A stretch of DNA of 64,000 nt from Diadophis punctatus similis (Eukaryota; Chordata; Lepidosauria; Squamata; Dipsadidae), in the NCBI GenBank assembly GCA_023053685.1, contig JALIGW010000059.1:2418001-2482000 (forward strand), read 5' to 3'. Below the pieces are notes generated by a model, which ran no database searches, was not told the DNA's origin, and worked only from the letters and a program-made list of their open reading frames with translations. Positions 1-11,115 of this stretch are shown in pieces. The translations under genes were made by a program, and so were the position numbers. Each line of letters starts with the position of its first letter. Positions within the stretch are counted from its first letter, which is position 1.

Positions 1-1742
1 AAGAAACACATATTCCTGTTCCCTAGGGACTGGAAAGCTGAGTTCTCACACAATTTTCAGATCTGAGCTTTCCCTATGGAGTTAGCCCAAGGCGTATCTC
101 AGAATTTGCCATAGAAATGAATTCAGCCAGAAAACTTCAGTTTTGACACAGAGCTCAGAAATGAAAAAGAAACACATATTCCTGTACCCTAGTGTCTGGA
201 AAGCCGAATTCTCACACCATTTTCAGACCCGAGGTTTCCTGAACAGTTAGCCTAAGGCGTATCATAGAATTTGCCTTAGGACTCATTTCAGCCAGAAAAC
301 TTCACTTTTGACACAGAGCTCAGCAATGAAAAAGAAACACATATTCCTGTTCCCTAGGGTCTGGAAACACAAAATCTCACACCATTTTCAGATCCGAGCT
401 TTCCCTGCGGAGTTAGCCTAACGCGTATCTCAGAATTTGCCGTAGGACTCAATTCAGCCCGAAAACCTCACTTTTGACACAGAGCTCAGAAATGTAAAAG
501 AAAGACATGTTCATATTCCCCAGTGTCTGAAAAGCCGAATTCTCACAGCATTTTCAGATCCGAGCTTTCCCTGAGGAGTTAGCCAAAGTCGTATTTTAGA
601 ATTTGCCTTAGGACTCAATTCAGCCCGAAAACTACACTTTTCACACAGAGCTCAAAAATGAAAAAGAAACACATATTCATGCTCCCGAGGGTCTGGAAAG
701 CCAAAGTCTCACTCCATTTTCAGATCCGAGGTTTCCTGAACAGTTAGCCGACGGCATATCATAGAATTTACATTACGACTCAATTCAGCCCGAAAACCTC
801 ACTTTTGACACAGAGCTCAGAAATGAAAAAGAAACACATATTCCTGTTCCCTAGGGACTGGAAAGCTGAGTTCTCACACAATTTTCAGATCTGAGCTTTC
901 CCTATGGAGTTAGCCCAAGGCGTATCTCAGAATTTGCCATAGAAATGAATTCAGCCAGAAAACTTCAGTTTTGACACAGAGCTCAGAAATGAAAAAGAAA
1001 CACATATTCCTGTACCCTAGTGTCTGGAAAGCCGAATTCTCACACCATTTTCAGATCCGAGCTTTCCCTATGGAGTTAGCCGAAGGCCTATCTCATAATT
1101 TGCCTTAGGACTCATTTCAGCCAGAAAACTTCACTTTTGACACAGACCTCAGAAATGAAAACGAAAGAGATATTCATGTTTCCCAGGGTCTGGAAAGCCG
1201 AATTCTCACACCATTTTCAGACCCGAGCCTTTCCTGAGGAGTTAGCCGACGGCATATCATAGAATTTACATTACGACTCAATTCAGCCCAAAAACCTCAC
1301 TTTTGACACAGAGCTCAGAAATGAAAAAGAAACACGTATTCCTGTTCCCTAGGGTCTGGTAACACAAAATCTCACACCATTTTCAGATCCGTGCTTTCCC
1401 TGAGGAGTTAGCCGAAGGCGTATCATAGAATTTACCTTATGACTCAATTCAGCCCGAAAACCTCACTTTCGACACAGAGCTCAGAAATGTAAGAGAAAGA
1501 CATATTCATGTTCCCCAGGGTCTGGAAAGACAAAATCTCACACCATTTTCAGATCCGAGCTTTCCCTGAGGAGTTAGCCCAAGCCGTATCATAGAATTTG
1601 CCTTAGGACTCAATTCAGCCCGAAAACCTCACTTTTGACACAGAGCTCAGACATGTAAGAGAAAGGCATATTCCTGTTCCCTAGGGTCTGGAAAGCTGAA
1701 TTCTCACACAATTTTCAGATCCGAGCTTTCCCTATGGAGTTA
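1..1742 (+). repeat. Satellite array, ~166-bp monomer (block 1)
   Basis: About 10.5 tandem monomers. The conserved landmark gacacagagctcag recurs at 145, 310 and 476, giving a period of 165-166 bp. Each monomer also carries a ccctagggtctgg-type segment, a ttttcagatccgagc segment and a cgtatctcagaatttgcc segment. The sequence at 1 recurs at 829, so there is a five-monomer (828-bp) higher-order spacing here. Two monomer flavours alternate: aatgaaaaagaaacacat and aatgtaagagaaagacat. No gene is seen. The block ends at gagtta, where CR1 copy 1 is inserted. Confidence 0.95.
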
Positions 1743-1816
1743 TAATAATAATAATAACAGAGTTGGAAGGGACCTTGGAGGTCTTCTAGTCCAACCCCCT
1801 GCTTACGCAGGAAACC

Positions 1817-3568
1817 CTACACTTCTTCAGACAGATGGTTATCCAACATCATCTTAAAAATGTCTAGTGTTGGAGCATTCACAACTTCTGGAGGTAAGCT
1901 GTTCCACTGATTAATTGTTCTAACTGTCAGGAAATTTCTCCTTAGTTCTAAGTTGCTTCTCTCCTTGATTAGTTTCCACCCATTGCTTCTTGTTCTACCC
2001 CCAGGTGCCTTGGAGAAAAGTTTGACTCCCTCTTCTTTGTGGCGACCCCTGAGATATTGGAACACTGCTATCATGTCACCCCTGGTCCTTCTTTTCATTA
2101 AACTAGACATACCCAGTTCCTGCAACCGTTCTTCATATGTTTTAGCCTCCAGTCCCCTAATCATTTTTGTTGCTCTTCTCTGCACTCTTTCTAGAGTCTC
2201 AACATCCTTTTTACATCGTGGCGAACAAAACTGTATGCAGTATTCCAAGTGTGGCCTTACCAAGGCATTATAAAGTGGTATTAACACTTCGCGTGATCTT
2301 GATTCTATCCCTCTGTTAATGCAGCCTAGAACTGTGTTGGCTTTTTTGGCAGCAGCTGCACACTGCTGGCTTATATTTAAATGGTTGTCCACTAGGACTC
2401 CAAGATCCCTCTCACAGTTACTACTGTTGAGCAAGGTACCACATATACTGTACCTGTGCATTTTGTTTTTCTTGCCTAAATGTAGAACCTTACTTTTATC
2501 ACCATTGAATTTCATTTTGTTTGATAGCGCCCAATGTTCAAGTCTGTCAAGATCCTTCTGTATCTTGAGCCTATCTTCTGGAGAGTTGGCTATTCCTGCC
2601 AGTTTGGTGTCATCTGCAAATTTGATGAGTTCCCCGTCTATCCCCTCGTCCAAGTCATTGATGAAGATGTTGAAGAGTACTGGGCCTAAAACAGAGCCTT
2701 GGGGTACTCCACTGCATACTTCCCTCCATTTAGATGCAGTTCCATTGAGCACTACACGTTGAGTGCGGTTGGTTAGCCAGTTTCGAATCCATCTGGTGGT
2801 GATGCTGTCTAACCCACATTTTTCTACTTTATCTAGTAGTAGGTTATGATCTACTTTGTCAAATGCCTTACTGAAGTCCAAGTAAACCACATCGACAGCA
2901 TTCCTCTGGTCCACTAATTTTGTCACTTTATCAAAGAATGCAATAAGATTAGTCTGGCATGATCTGTTTTTGACAAACCCATGTTGGCTTTTGGTTATTA
3001 CTTTGTTTGCTTCTAGGTGTTCATTGATTCGTTGCTTGATTATCTTTTCCAAAATCTTCCCTGGTATTGAGGTCAGGCTGATAGGTCTGTAGTTTCCTGG
3101 ATCTGTTTTTTTTCCTTTTTTGAAGATGGGAACTACATCAGCTCTTTTCCAGTCCTCTGGCAGTTCCCCAGTGCTCCAGGATCTTTGAAAGATATAGTTC
3201 AGTGGTTCTGAGATCTCGTCTGCCAGTTCCTTCAGAACCTTGGGGTGTAATCCATCTGGTCCTGGTGATTTGAATTCGTCTAGGGTAGACAGGTGTTCAC
3301 TTACCATTTTCTTCCCTATTTTAACTTGTGTTCCTAATATGTTTTTTGTGATGCTGTTTTTGATAGGTTGGACTGTTTTCTCCCTTTGTGTAAAGACAGA
3401 TGCAAAAAACGTGTTAAGTAGCTCTGCTTTCTCCCTGTTGCTTGTCACCTTCTTGCCACTTTCTCCCTGTAATGGACCAATTGTTTCCTTGACTTTTTTC
3501 TTGTTTTTAATATGTTGGAAGAAGCTTTTTTTTGTTACTTTGTACTTTTGTCGCAAGCCTTTGTTCAT
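1817..3568 (-). pseudogene. CR1 ORF2, reverse-transcriptase part (copy 1)
   Basis: A 583-residue frame encodes the LINE reverse transcriptase, which copies element RNA at the nicked target. Visible motifs are SPGPDGLHP near residue 101, NYRPISL near 159, DFSKAFD at 231-237, GVPQGSVLGP at 287-296 and the catalytic FADD at 317-320. The C-terminal region includes RRATKMI and QWNSLPPEVV. In CR1, endonuclease and RT form one ORF2. Here they are in different frames, and the break coincides with an 8-nt T run (plus strand) at 3526-3533. The first ~13 residues from the ATG at 3568 are therefore an out-of-frame reading of the endonuclease end. Copy 1 has private changes, such as Cys for Trp in the IQFWSPR segment, and ends HLSEEV. 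It is probably not functional. Confidence 0.9.
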
Positions 3569-4670
3569 TGTGAGCCTTAGCTTTCCTCACTTCATCTTTA
3601 CAGGCTCCAGCTATTTGCTGATATTCTGCCTTAGTTATTTCCCCTTCTTTCCACTTTTTATACTTGTCCTTTTTGTCTTTCAATTTGTCAGAGAGTTCTT
3701 TATGCAGCCATCCTGGTTTCTTTTGAGACCTATTATTTTTCTTCTTCATTGGTATTGTGCTAGTCTGGGCTTTTATAATCTCAGTTTTCAAAATTTCCCA
3801 AGCTTCTTGAGTTGTTTTCCCCTTGAGGATTCTCATCCATGGAATCTTTCCCAAGTTCTCTCTGAGTTTATTGAAATTAGCCCTCTTAAAGTCCAAGACT
3901 CTAGTTTGACTTTGTTCTACTGTTTGTGTTTGCATAATGTTGAATTCCAATATTGCATGATCACTTGCCCCCAAGGTTCCTGTAGCTTCAACACCTTCTA
4001 TCATTTCATCTCTGTTAGTGAGAATTAAGTCCAATATGGCTGATCCCCTTGTTCCCTTCTCTACTTTTGGGGTAACAAAATTGTCTGCTAGGTTTGTTAG
4101 GAACCTGTTGGCTCTTCCACTTGGTGCAGAGTTTGTCTCCCAGTTGATGTCAGGGTAGTTAAAATCCCCCATTACTATTGTGATGTGCTTCCTACATACC
4201 TTAGTTAGCTGACTAGCAAAAAGTTCATCTACTTCCTCTGTTTGGTTGGGTGGCCTGTAGTATAGACCTATGGCAATGTCATTTCGCCCCCCTTTAATAT
4301 TGACCCAAATGCATTCGAGGTGATTTTCATTATTGTTGTGCTCTATTTCTGTAGAGATGTAGTTATTTCTTATATATAGTGCAACTCCACCTCCTCTTTT
4401 ATTTGGTCTGTTTTTTTTAAATAATTTAGATCCCTCTAGCTGTATATTCCATTTGTCAGTTTCATCCCACCAAGTTTCCGTAATGGCAACTATATCATAT
4501 CTTCCGTCATTTACTTGAATTTCTAATTCACCCTGTTTATTCCTCATACTCTGTGCATTGGTGTATAGACATTTAAGTCCATTTAGATTGACCCTGTGTT
4601 TACTGTCTACATAACCTGTGTTGTGCCTGACCGCCCCTACTTTCTTGCCACCTGTTTGATTAGTGCACAT
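3507..4670 (-). pseudogene. CR1 ORF2, AP-endonuclease part (copy 1)
   Basis: A 387-residue frame encodes the apurinic/apyrimidinic-type endonuclease that nicks target DNA for LINE integration. Visible active-site blocks are YTNAQS (Asn 38), ITETWWDE (Glu 65), GDFNYPDINWE (Asp 169, Asn 171) and GASDHAIL (Ser-Asp-His 236-238). The start shown is the first ATG. The frame is open further upstream and overlaps the end of ORF1, so the real start is uncertain. The frame stops soon after the 8-nt A tract that separates it from the RT frame. All catalytic blocks are intact in this copy. Confidence 0.88.
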
Positions 4671-4759
4671 ATCTATGTTGTGTGCACTGTTAACCCTATT
4701 AATTTTAGATTGTTGTGGACAGAAATGATCTGTATCAATTAATTCTCTGTCCCCGCTGT

Positions 4760-5275
4760 TCAGTTTAAATGTATATCCAGGAAATCTCTGAATTTAATAC
4801 CAAGTAGCTCAGTCCCTTTCTTTGATGGATGCAAACCATCTCTTTTGTACAGTTTTTCATTGGACCAGCTGCTGATATCATGACTAATAAAACCAAAGCC
4901 TTCCCTTTTACACCACTCCTTTAGCCACACATTAAACTCTGCTACACGTTGGCCTTTCCCTTTTTGTTCCTTATATACTGGTAAAACCTCTGAAAACATA
5001 AGCCTACAACCTATACTACTAAGTTCGTACCCCAAGCTCTGGAAGTCATTCTGCACAGAAAGTACATCTTTTTGGGACAGATCATTTGTGCCTAGATGTA
5101 TAATAGCATCAACATCACAGTCCTTACTGGCATTCTTGACTATCTTAAGAATACGCCTCTTGTCTCTGCTGGCAGTAGCACCTGGCAGACACCTGACCTC
5201 TTTCAAAACCTCGATATCCTTTCCTAAATTTACATCCCTTACAATTGAATCACCAACCAGAAGGTGGCTTCTCTT
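4760..5275 (-). pseudogene. CR1 ORF1 fragment, SGNH esterase domain (copy 1)
   Basis: The frame is open from the insertion junction to the stop at 4760 (171 residues), with no in-frame ATG at its start. It carries the three main SGNH-hydrolase blocks: GDS at residues 8-10 (bases 5246-5254), HLGTND at about 60-65, and DGLHPS at about 146-151. Esterase domains are known in ORF1 of CR1-like LINEs. The N-terminal part of ORF1 is missing because the element is 5'-truncated exactly here. The frame ends about 90 bp before the first ATG of the endonuclease frame. Confidence 0.85.
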
Positions 5276-8200
5276 CGTATCTCAGAATTTGCCATAGAAC
5301 TGAATTCAGCCAGAAAACTTCACTTTTGACACAGAGCTCAGAAAGGAAAAAGAAACACATATTCCTGTTCCCCAGGGTCTGGAAAGCCAAAATCTCACAC
5401 CATTTTCAGATCCGAGCTTTCCCTGAGGTGTTAGCCCAAGCCGTATCTCAGAATTTGACATAGGACTCAATTCAGCCCGAAAACCTCACTTTTGACACAG
5501 AGCTCAGACATGTAAGAGAAAGACATATTCCTGTTCCCTAGGGTCTGGAAAGCTGAATTCTCACAAAATTTTCAGATCCGAGCTTTCCCTATGGAGTTAG
5601 CCCAAGGCGTATCTCAGAATTTGCCATAGAACTGAATTCAGCCAGAAAACTTCACTTTTGACACAGAGCTCAGAAAGGAAAAAGAAACACATATTCCTGT
5701 TCCCCAGGGTCTGGAAAGCCAAAATCTCACACCATTTTCAGATGCGAGCTTTCCCTGAGGTGTTAGCCCAAGCCGTATCTCAGAATTTGACATAGGACTC
5801 AATTCAGCCCGAAAACCTCACTTTTGACACAGAGCTCAGACATGTAAGAGAAAGACATATTCCTGTTCCCTAGGGTCTGGAAAGCTGAATTCTCACAAAA
5901 TTTTCAGATCCGAGCTTTCCCTATGGAGTTAGCCCAAGGCGTATCTCAGAATTTGCCATAGAACTGAATTCAGCCAGAAAACTTCACTTTTGACACAGAG
6001 CTCAGAAAGGAAAAAGAAACATATATTCATGTTCCCTAGGGTCTGGAAAGCCAAAATCTCACACCATTTTCAGATCCGAGCTTTCCCTGAGGTGTAAGCC
6101 AAAGCCGTATCTCAGAATTTGACATAGGACTCAATTCAGCCCGAAAACCTCACTTTTGACACAGAGCTCAGAAATGAAAAAGAAACACATATTCCTGTTC
6201 CCCAGGGTCTGCAAAGCTGAATTCTCACACCATTTTCAGATCCGAGCTTTCCCTGAGGAGTTAGCCGAAGGCGTATCTCATAATTTGCCTTAGGACTCAT
6301 TTCAGCCAGAAAACTTCAGTTTTGACACAGAGCTCAGAAATGAAAAAGAAACACATATTCATATTCCCCAGGGTCTGGAAAGCCGAATTCTCACACCATT
6401 TTCAGATCCGAGCTTTCTCTGAGGACTTAGCCAAAGCCGTATCATAGAATTTGCCTTAGGACTCATTTCAGCCAGAAAACTTCACTTTTGACACAGAGCT
6501 CAGCAATGAAAACAAAAGACATATTCATGTTTCACAGGGTCTGGAAAGCTGAATTCTCACACCATTTTCAGACCCTAGCCTTTCCTGAGGAGTTAGCCGA
6601 CGGCATATCATAGAATTTACATTACGACTCAATTCAGCCCAAAAACCTCCCTTTTGACACAGAGCTCAGAAATGTAAGAGAAAGATATATTCCTGTTCCC
6701 TAGGGTCTGGAAAGCTGAATTCTCACACAATTTTCAGATCCAAGCTTTCCCTATGGAGTTAGCCCAAGGCGTATCTCAGAATTTGCCATAGAACTGAATT
6801 CAATGAGAAAACTTCACTTTTGACACAGAGCTCAGAAATGTAAGAGAAAGACATATTCATGTTCCCAAGGGTCTGGAAAGACAAAATCTCACACCATTTT
6901 CAGATCCGAGCTTTCTCTGAGGAGTTAGCCCAAGCCGTATCATAGAATTTGCCTTAGGACTCAATTCAGCCAGAAAACTTCACTTTTGACACAGAGCTCA
7001 GCAATGAAAAAGAGACACATATTCCTGTTCCCTAGGGACTGGAAAGCTGAATTTTCACACACTTTTCAGACCCGAGCTTTCCCTGAGGAGTTAGCCGACG
7101 GCATATCATAGAATTTACATTACGACTCAATTCAGCCCGAAAACCTCACTTTTGACACAGAGCTCAGAAATGAAAAAGAAACACATATTCCTGTTCCCTA
7201 GGGACTGGAAAGCTGAATTCTCACACAATTTTCAGATCTGAGCTTTCCCTATGGAGTTAGCCCAAGGCGTATCTCAGAATTTGCATTAGGACTCAATTCA
7301 GCCAGAAAACCTCACTTTTGACACAGAGCTCAGAAATGAAAAAGAAACACATATTCCTGTTCCCCAGGGTCTGGAAACAGAAAATCTCACAACATTTTCA
7401 GATCCCAGCTTTCCATGAGGAGTTAGCCTAAGGCGTATCTCAGAATTTACCTTAGGACCCAATTCAGCCAGAAAACCTCACTTTTGACACAGAGCTCAGA
7501 AATGAAAAAGAAACACATATTCATGTTCCCCAGGGTCTGGAAAGCCGAATTCTCACACCCTTTTCAGATCCGAGCTTTCCCTGAGGAGTTAGCCTTAGGC
7601 ATATCTCAGAATTTGCCATAGAACTGAATTCAGCCAGAAAACTTCACTTTTGACACAGAGCTCAGAAATGAAAAAGAAACACATATTCCTGTTCCCCAGG
7701 GTCTGGAAAGCCAAAATCTCAGACCATTTTCAGATCCGAGCTTTCTCTGAGGTGTTAGCCCAAGCTGTATCTCAGAATTTGACATAGGACTCAATTCAGC
7801 CCGAAAACCTCACTTTCGACACAGAGCTAAGAAATGAAAAAGAAAGACATATTCATGTTCCCCAGGGTCTTGAAAGCCGAATTCTCACACCGTTTTCAGA
7901 CCCGAGGTTTCCTGAACAGTTAGCCCAAGGCCTATCTCACAATTTGCCTTAGGACTCATTTCAGCCAGAAAACTTCACTTTTGACACAGAGCTCCGCAAT
8001 GAAAAAGAAACACATATTCCTGTTCCCTAGGATCTGAAAGGCAAAATCTCACACAATTTTCAGATCCAAGCTTTCCCCGAGGAGTTAGCCCAAGCCGTAT
8101 CATAGAATTTGCCTTAGGACTCAATTCAGCCAGAAAACTTCACTTTTGACACAGAGCTCAGAAATGAAAAAGAAACACATATTCCTGTACCCTAGTGTCT

Positions 8201-10191
8201 GGCAAGCCGAATTTTCACACCATTTTCAGATCAGAGCTTTCCCTGAGGAGTTAGCCAAAGCCGTATCATAGAATTTGCCTTAGGACTCATTTCAGCCAGA
8301 AAACTTCACTTTTGACACAGAGCTCAGCAATGAAAAAGAAACACATATTCCTGTTCCCTAGGGTCTGGATAGCTGAATTTTCACACACTTTTCAGACCCG
8401 AGGTTTCCTGAACAGTTAGCCGAAGGCGTATCTCATAATTTGCCTTAGGACTCATTTCAGCCAGAAAACTTCAGTTTTGACACAGAGCTCAGAAATGAAA
8501 AAGAAACACATATTCATATTCCCCAGGGTCTGGAAAGCCGAATTCTCACACCATTTTCAGATCCGAGCTTTCTCTGAGGAGTTAGCCAAAGCCGTATCAT
8601 AGAATTTGCCTTAGGACTCATTTCAGCCAGAAAACTTCACTTTTGACACAGAGCTCAGCAATGAAAACGAAAGACATATTCATGTTTCACAGGGTCTGGA
8701 AAGCCGAATTCTCACACCATTTTCAGACCCGAGCCTTTCCTGAGGAGTTAGCCGACGGCATATCATAGAATTTACATTACGACTCAATTCAGCCCAAAAA
8801 CCTCACTTTTGACACAGAGCTCAGAAATGTAAGAGAAAGATATATTCCTGTTCCCTAGGGTCTGGAAAGCTGAATTCTCACACAATTTTCAGATCCGAGC
8901 TTTCCCTATGGAGTTAGCCCAAGGCGTATCTCAGAATTTGCCATAGAACTGAATTCAATCAGAAAACTTCACTTTTGACACAGAGCTCAGAAATGTAAGA
9001 GAAAGACATATTCATGTTCCCAAGGGTCTGGAAAGACAAAATCTCACACCATTTTCAGATCCGAGCTTTCTCTGAGGAGTTAGCCCAAGCCGTATCATAG
9101 AATTTGCCTTAGGACTCAATTCAGCCAGAAAACTTCACTTTTGACACAGAGCTCAGCAATGAAAAAGAGACACATATTCCTGTTCCCTAGGGTCTGGAAA
9201 GCTGAATTTTCACACACTTTTCAGACCCGAGCTTTCCCTGAGGAGTTAGCCGACGGCATATCATAGAATTTACATTACGACTCAATTCAGCCCGAAAACC
9301 TCACTTTTGACACAGAGCTCAGAAATGAAAAAGAAACACATATTCCTGTTCCATAGGGACTGGAAAGCTGAATTCTCACACAATTTTCAGATCTGAGCTT
9401 TCCCTATGGAGTTAGCCCAAGGCGTATCTCAGAATTTGCATTAGGACTCAATTCAGCCAGAAAACCTCACTTTTGACACAGAGCTCAGAAATGAAAAAGA
9501 AAGACATATTCATGTTCCCCAGGGTCTTGAAAGCCGAATTCTCACACCGTTTTCAGACCCGAGGTTTCCTGAACAGTTAGCCCAAGGCCTATCTCACAAT
9601 TTGCCTTAGGACTCATTTCAGCCAGAAAACTTCACTTTTGACACAGAGCTCAGCAATGAAAAAGAAACACATATTCCTGTTCCCTAGGATCTGAAAGGCA
9701 AAATCTCACACAATTTTCAGATCCAAGCTTTCCCCGAGGAGTTAGCCCAAGCCGTATCATAGAATTTGCCTTAGGACTCAATTCAGCCAGAAAACTTCAC
9801 TTTTGACACAGAGCTCAGAAATGAAAAAGAAACACATATTCCTGTACCCTAGTGTCTGGAAAGCCGAATTTTCACACCATTTTCAGATCCGAGCTTTCCC
9901 TGAGGAGTTAGCCAAAGCCGTATCATAGAATTTGCCTTAGGACTCATTTCAGCCAGAAAACTTCACTTTTGACACAGAGCTCAGCAATGAAAAAGAAACA
10001 CATATTCCTGTTCCCTAGGGTCTGGATAGCTGAATTTTCACACACTTTTCAGACCCGAGCTTTCCCTGAGGAGTTAGCCGAAGGCGTATCATAGAATTTA
10101 CCTTATGACTCAATTCAGCCCGAAAACCTCACTTTCGACACAGAGCTCAGAAATGAAAAAGAAACACATATTCCTGTTCCCTAGGGTCTGG
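5276..10191 (+). repeat. Satellite array (block 2) with nested higher-order repeats
   Basis: About 30 monomers. A gaaagg variant of the gaaatg segment recurs at 5341, 5673 and 6005, a two-monomer repeat of 332 bp. Further on, a 13-monomer block recurs with an offset of 2,155 bp (6351 against 8506; 6681 against 8836). The second copy jumps forward by three monomers near 9497, after which the offset is 1,657 bp. From about 7.31 kb onward the block is colinear with 17.8-20.8 kb. No gene is seen. Confidence 0.93.
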
Positions 10192-11115
10192 CATTCGTAG
10201 TCCACGCTGCCGTAGTGGCGGCACTGCGCGTCGAGTGCGCCATCAGACGTGGCGGACGAGGCAAGTCCTGCTGTCGGTAAACATCCGCGATGACTGCGCG
10301 TATCCAGCGACCAACCATCGCCGCTGAAGCCTTGCGACCCATGGACGAGGCGTGGAATCCCACGAACAAGGACTCCGAAAGGCGAAAAGGAGCCGTGCGG
10401 GCATTGTAGATTTTGATCGCCCGCCGGACATCGACAGCGTGCCATTTTCGCTCGGTCGGCGTTGTAGGCGGAGAGCAGAAAGAAGGAAGAACCACTTCCT
10501 GTGCCCTGTGGAAGTATGTATTGACCTTGGGCAGGAACGTGGGGTCAAGGCGGAGCACCACTCGGTCCGGGTGAAAGATACAGAGATCGTCCCGGACGGA
10601 GAGGGCTGCCAGTTCGGATATTCTCCGGGCTGAAGTGATCGCTACCAAAAAGGCAACCTTATGTGTAAGATGTTGCAGCGAAATTGTCCGGAGGGGCTCG
10701 TAGGGGGCCTCGGTCAGTGCCAAAAGAACCTTCTGCAGGTCCCAGGTGGGGTACCTATGTACCACCGGAGGCGAGATAATGACCGCTGCCTTCAAGAAGC
10801 GAACCACTAATGGGTGCGTTGACAAAGGCGCAGAAGAGCGGCAAGAAAGGACCGTTGAGAGCGCTGCCACCTGTCGCCGCAAGGTGCTGGGCGAGAGACC
10901 CTTGTTGAGGCCCGCTTGCAGAAATTGGAGGACCTGTATGACCGAAAGGTCGATCGGGTTAAAGTCGGCGCCGACACACCAATCGTGAAACGTCCTCCAG
11001 GTGGAGTTGTAGATGCGTATGGTGGAGGCCCGGCGTGAGGAGAGCAGGGTTTGGATGATGCTCTCGGGGACACCGCGAAGAGTTAGGGTGCGCCGCTCAA
11101 GCGCCAGGCGGTCAG
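10181..11115 (-). pseudogene. DIRS tyrosine recombinase, C-terminally truncated (copy 1)
   Basis: Tyrosine recombinases replace DDE integrase in DIRS elements and insert circular DNA. About 300 residues are recognisable. The core-binding-like part is RRASTIRIYNSTW and SPSTLRRQVAAL. The first catalytic Arg lies in ITSARRISEL (near 10627), and the HxxR box is AHSTR (His near 10237). About 14 residues later the element ends, and the final residues and TAG stop come from satellite sequence, so the nucleophilic Tyr is missing. The same frame stays open to 12019, but that upstream half is only an alternative reading of the RNase H region. The recombinase frame overlaps the end of pol (11083) by about 30 bp. 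Confidence 0.85.

Larger units (their letters stand above)
1743..5275 (-). mobile_element. CR1 LINE, 5'-truncated, copy 1
   Basis: This is a non-LTR retrotransposon of the CR1/L3 group on the minus strand. Its 3' end lies at 1743 and carries a (TAA)n tract on the plus strand, followed by the CR1-type 3' UTR. Three protein segments follow in order: SGNH-type esterase (end of ORF1), AP endonuclease, and reverse transcriptase. The 5' end is cut inside ORF1 just before the GDS motif, so about 1 kb or more of a full CR1 is missing. It sits between satellite gagtta and cgtatctcag; about 8-9 bp of the monomer is lost and no target-site duplication is visible. Length is 3,533 bp, the same as copy 3. 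Confidence 0.93.

Noticed and set aside
1..1742. Regular repeats as a CRISPR array
   Set aside because: The whole 166-bp unit is repeated with no unique spacers, and the sequence is eukaryotic.
3240..4028. 262-residue plus-strand frame (also at 53232-54020), Phe/Leu-rich and membrane-like
   Set aside because: Antisense to CR1 ORF2. Its hydrophobic look is the complement of Lys/Glu-rich coding sequence, and it is split in copies 2 and 4.
10110..10445. 111-residue minus-strand frame running from DIRS into satellite as a fusion gene
   Set aside because: It is an out-of-frame reading of the recombinase that continues by chance into satellite.
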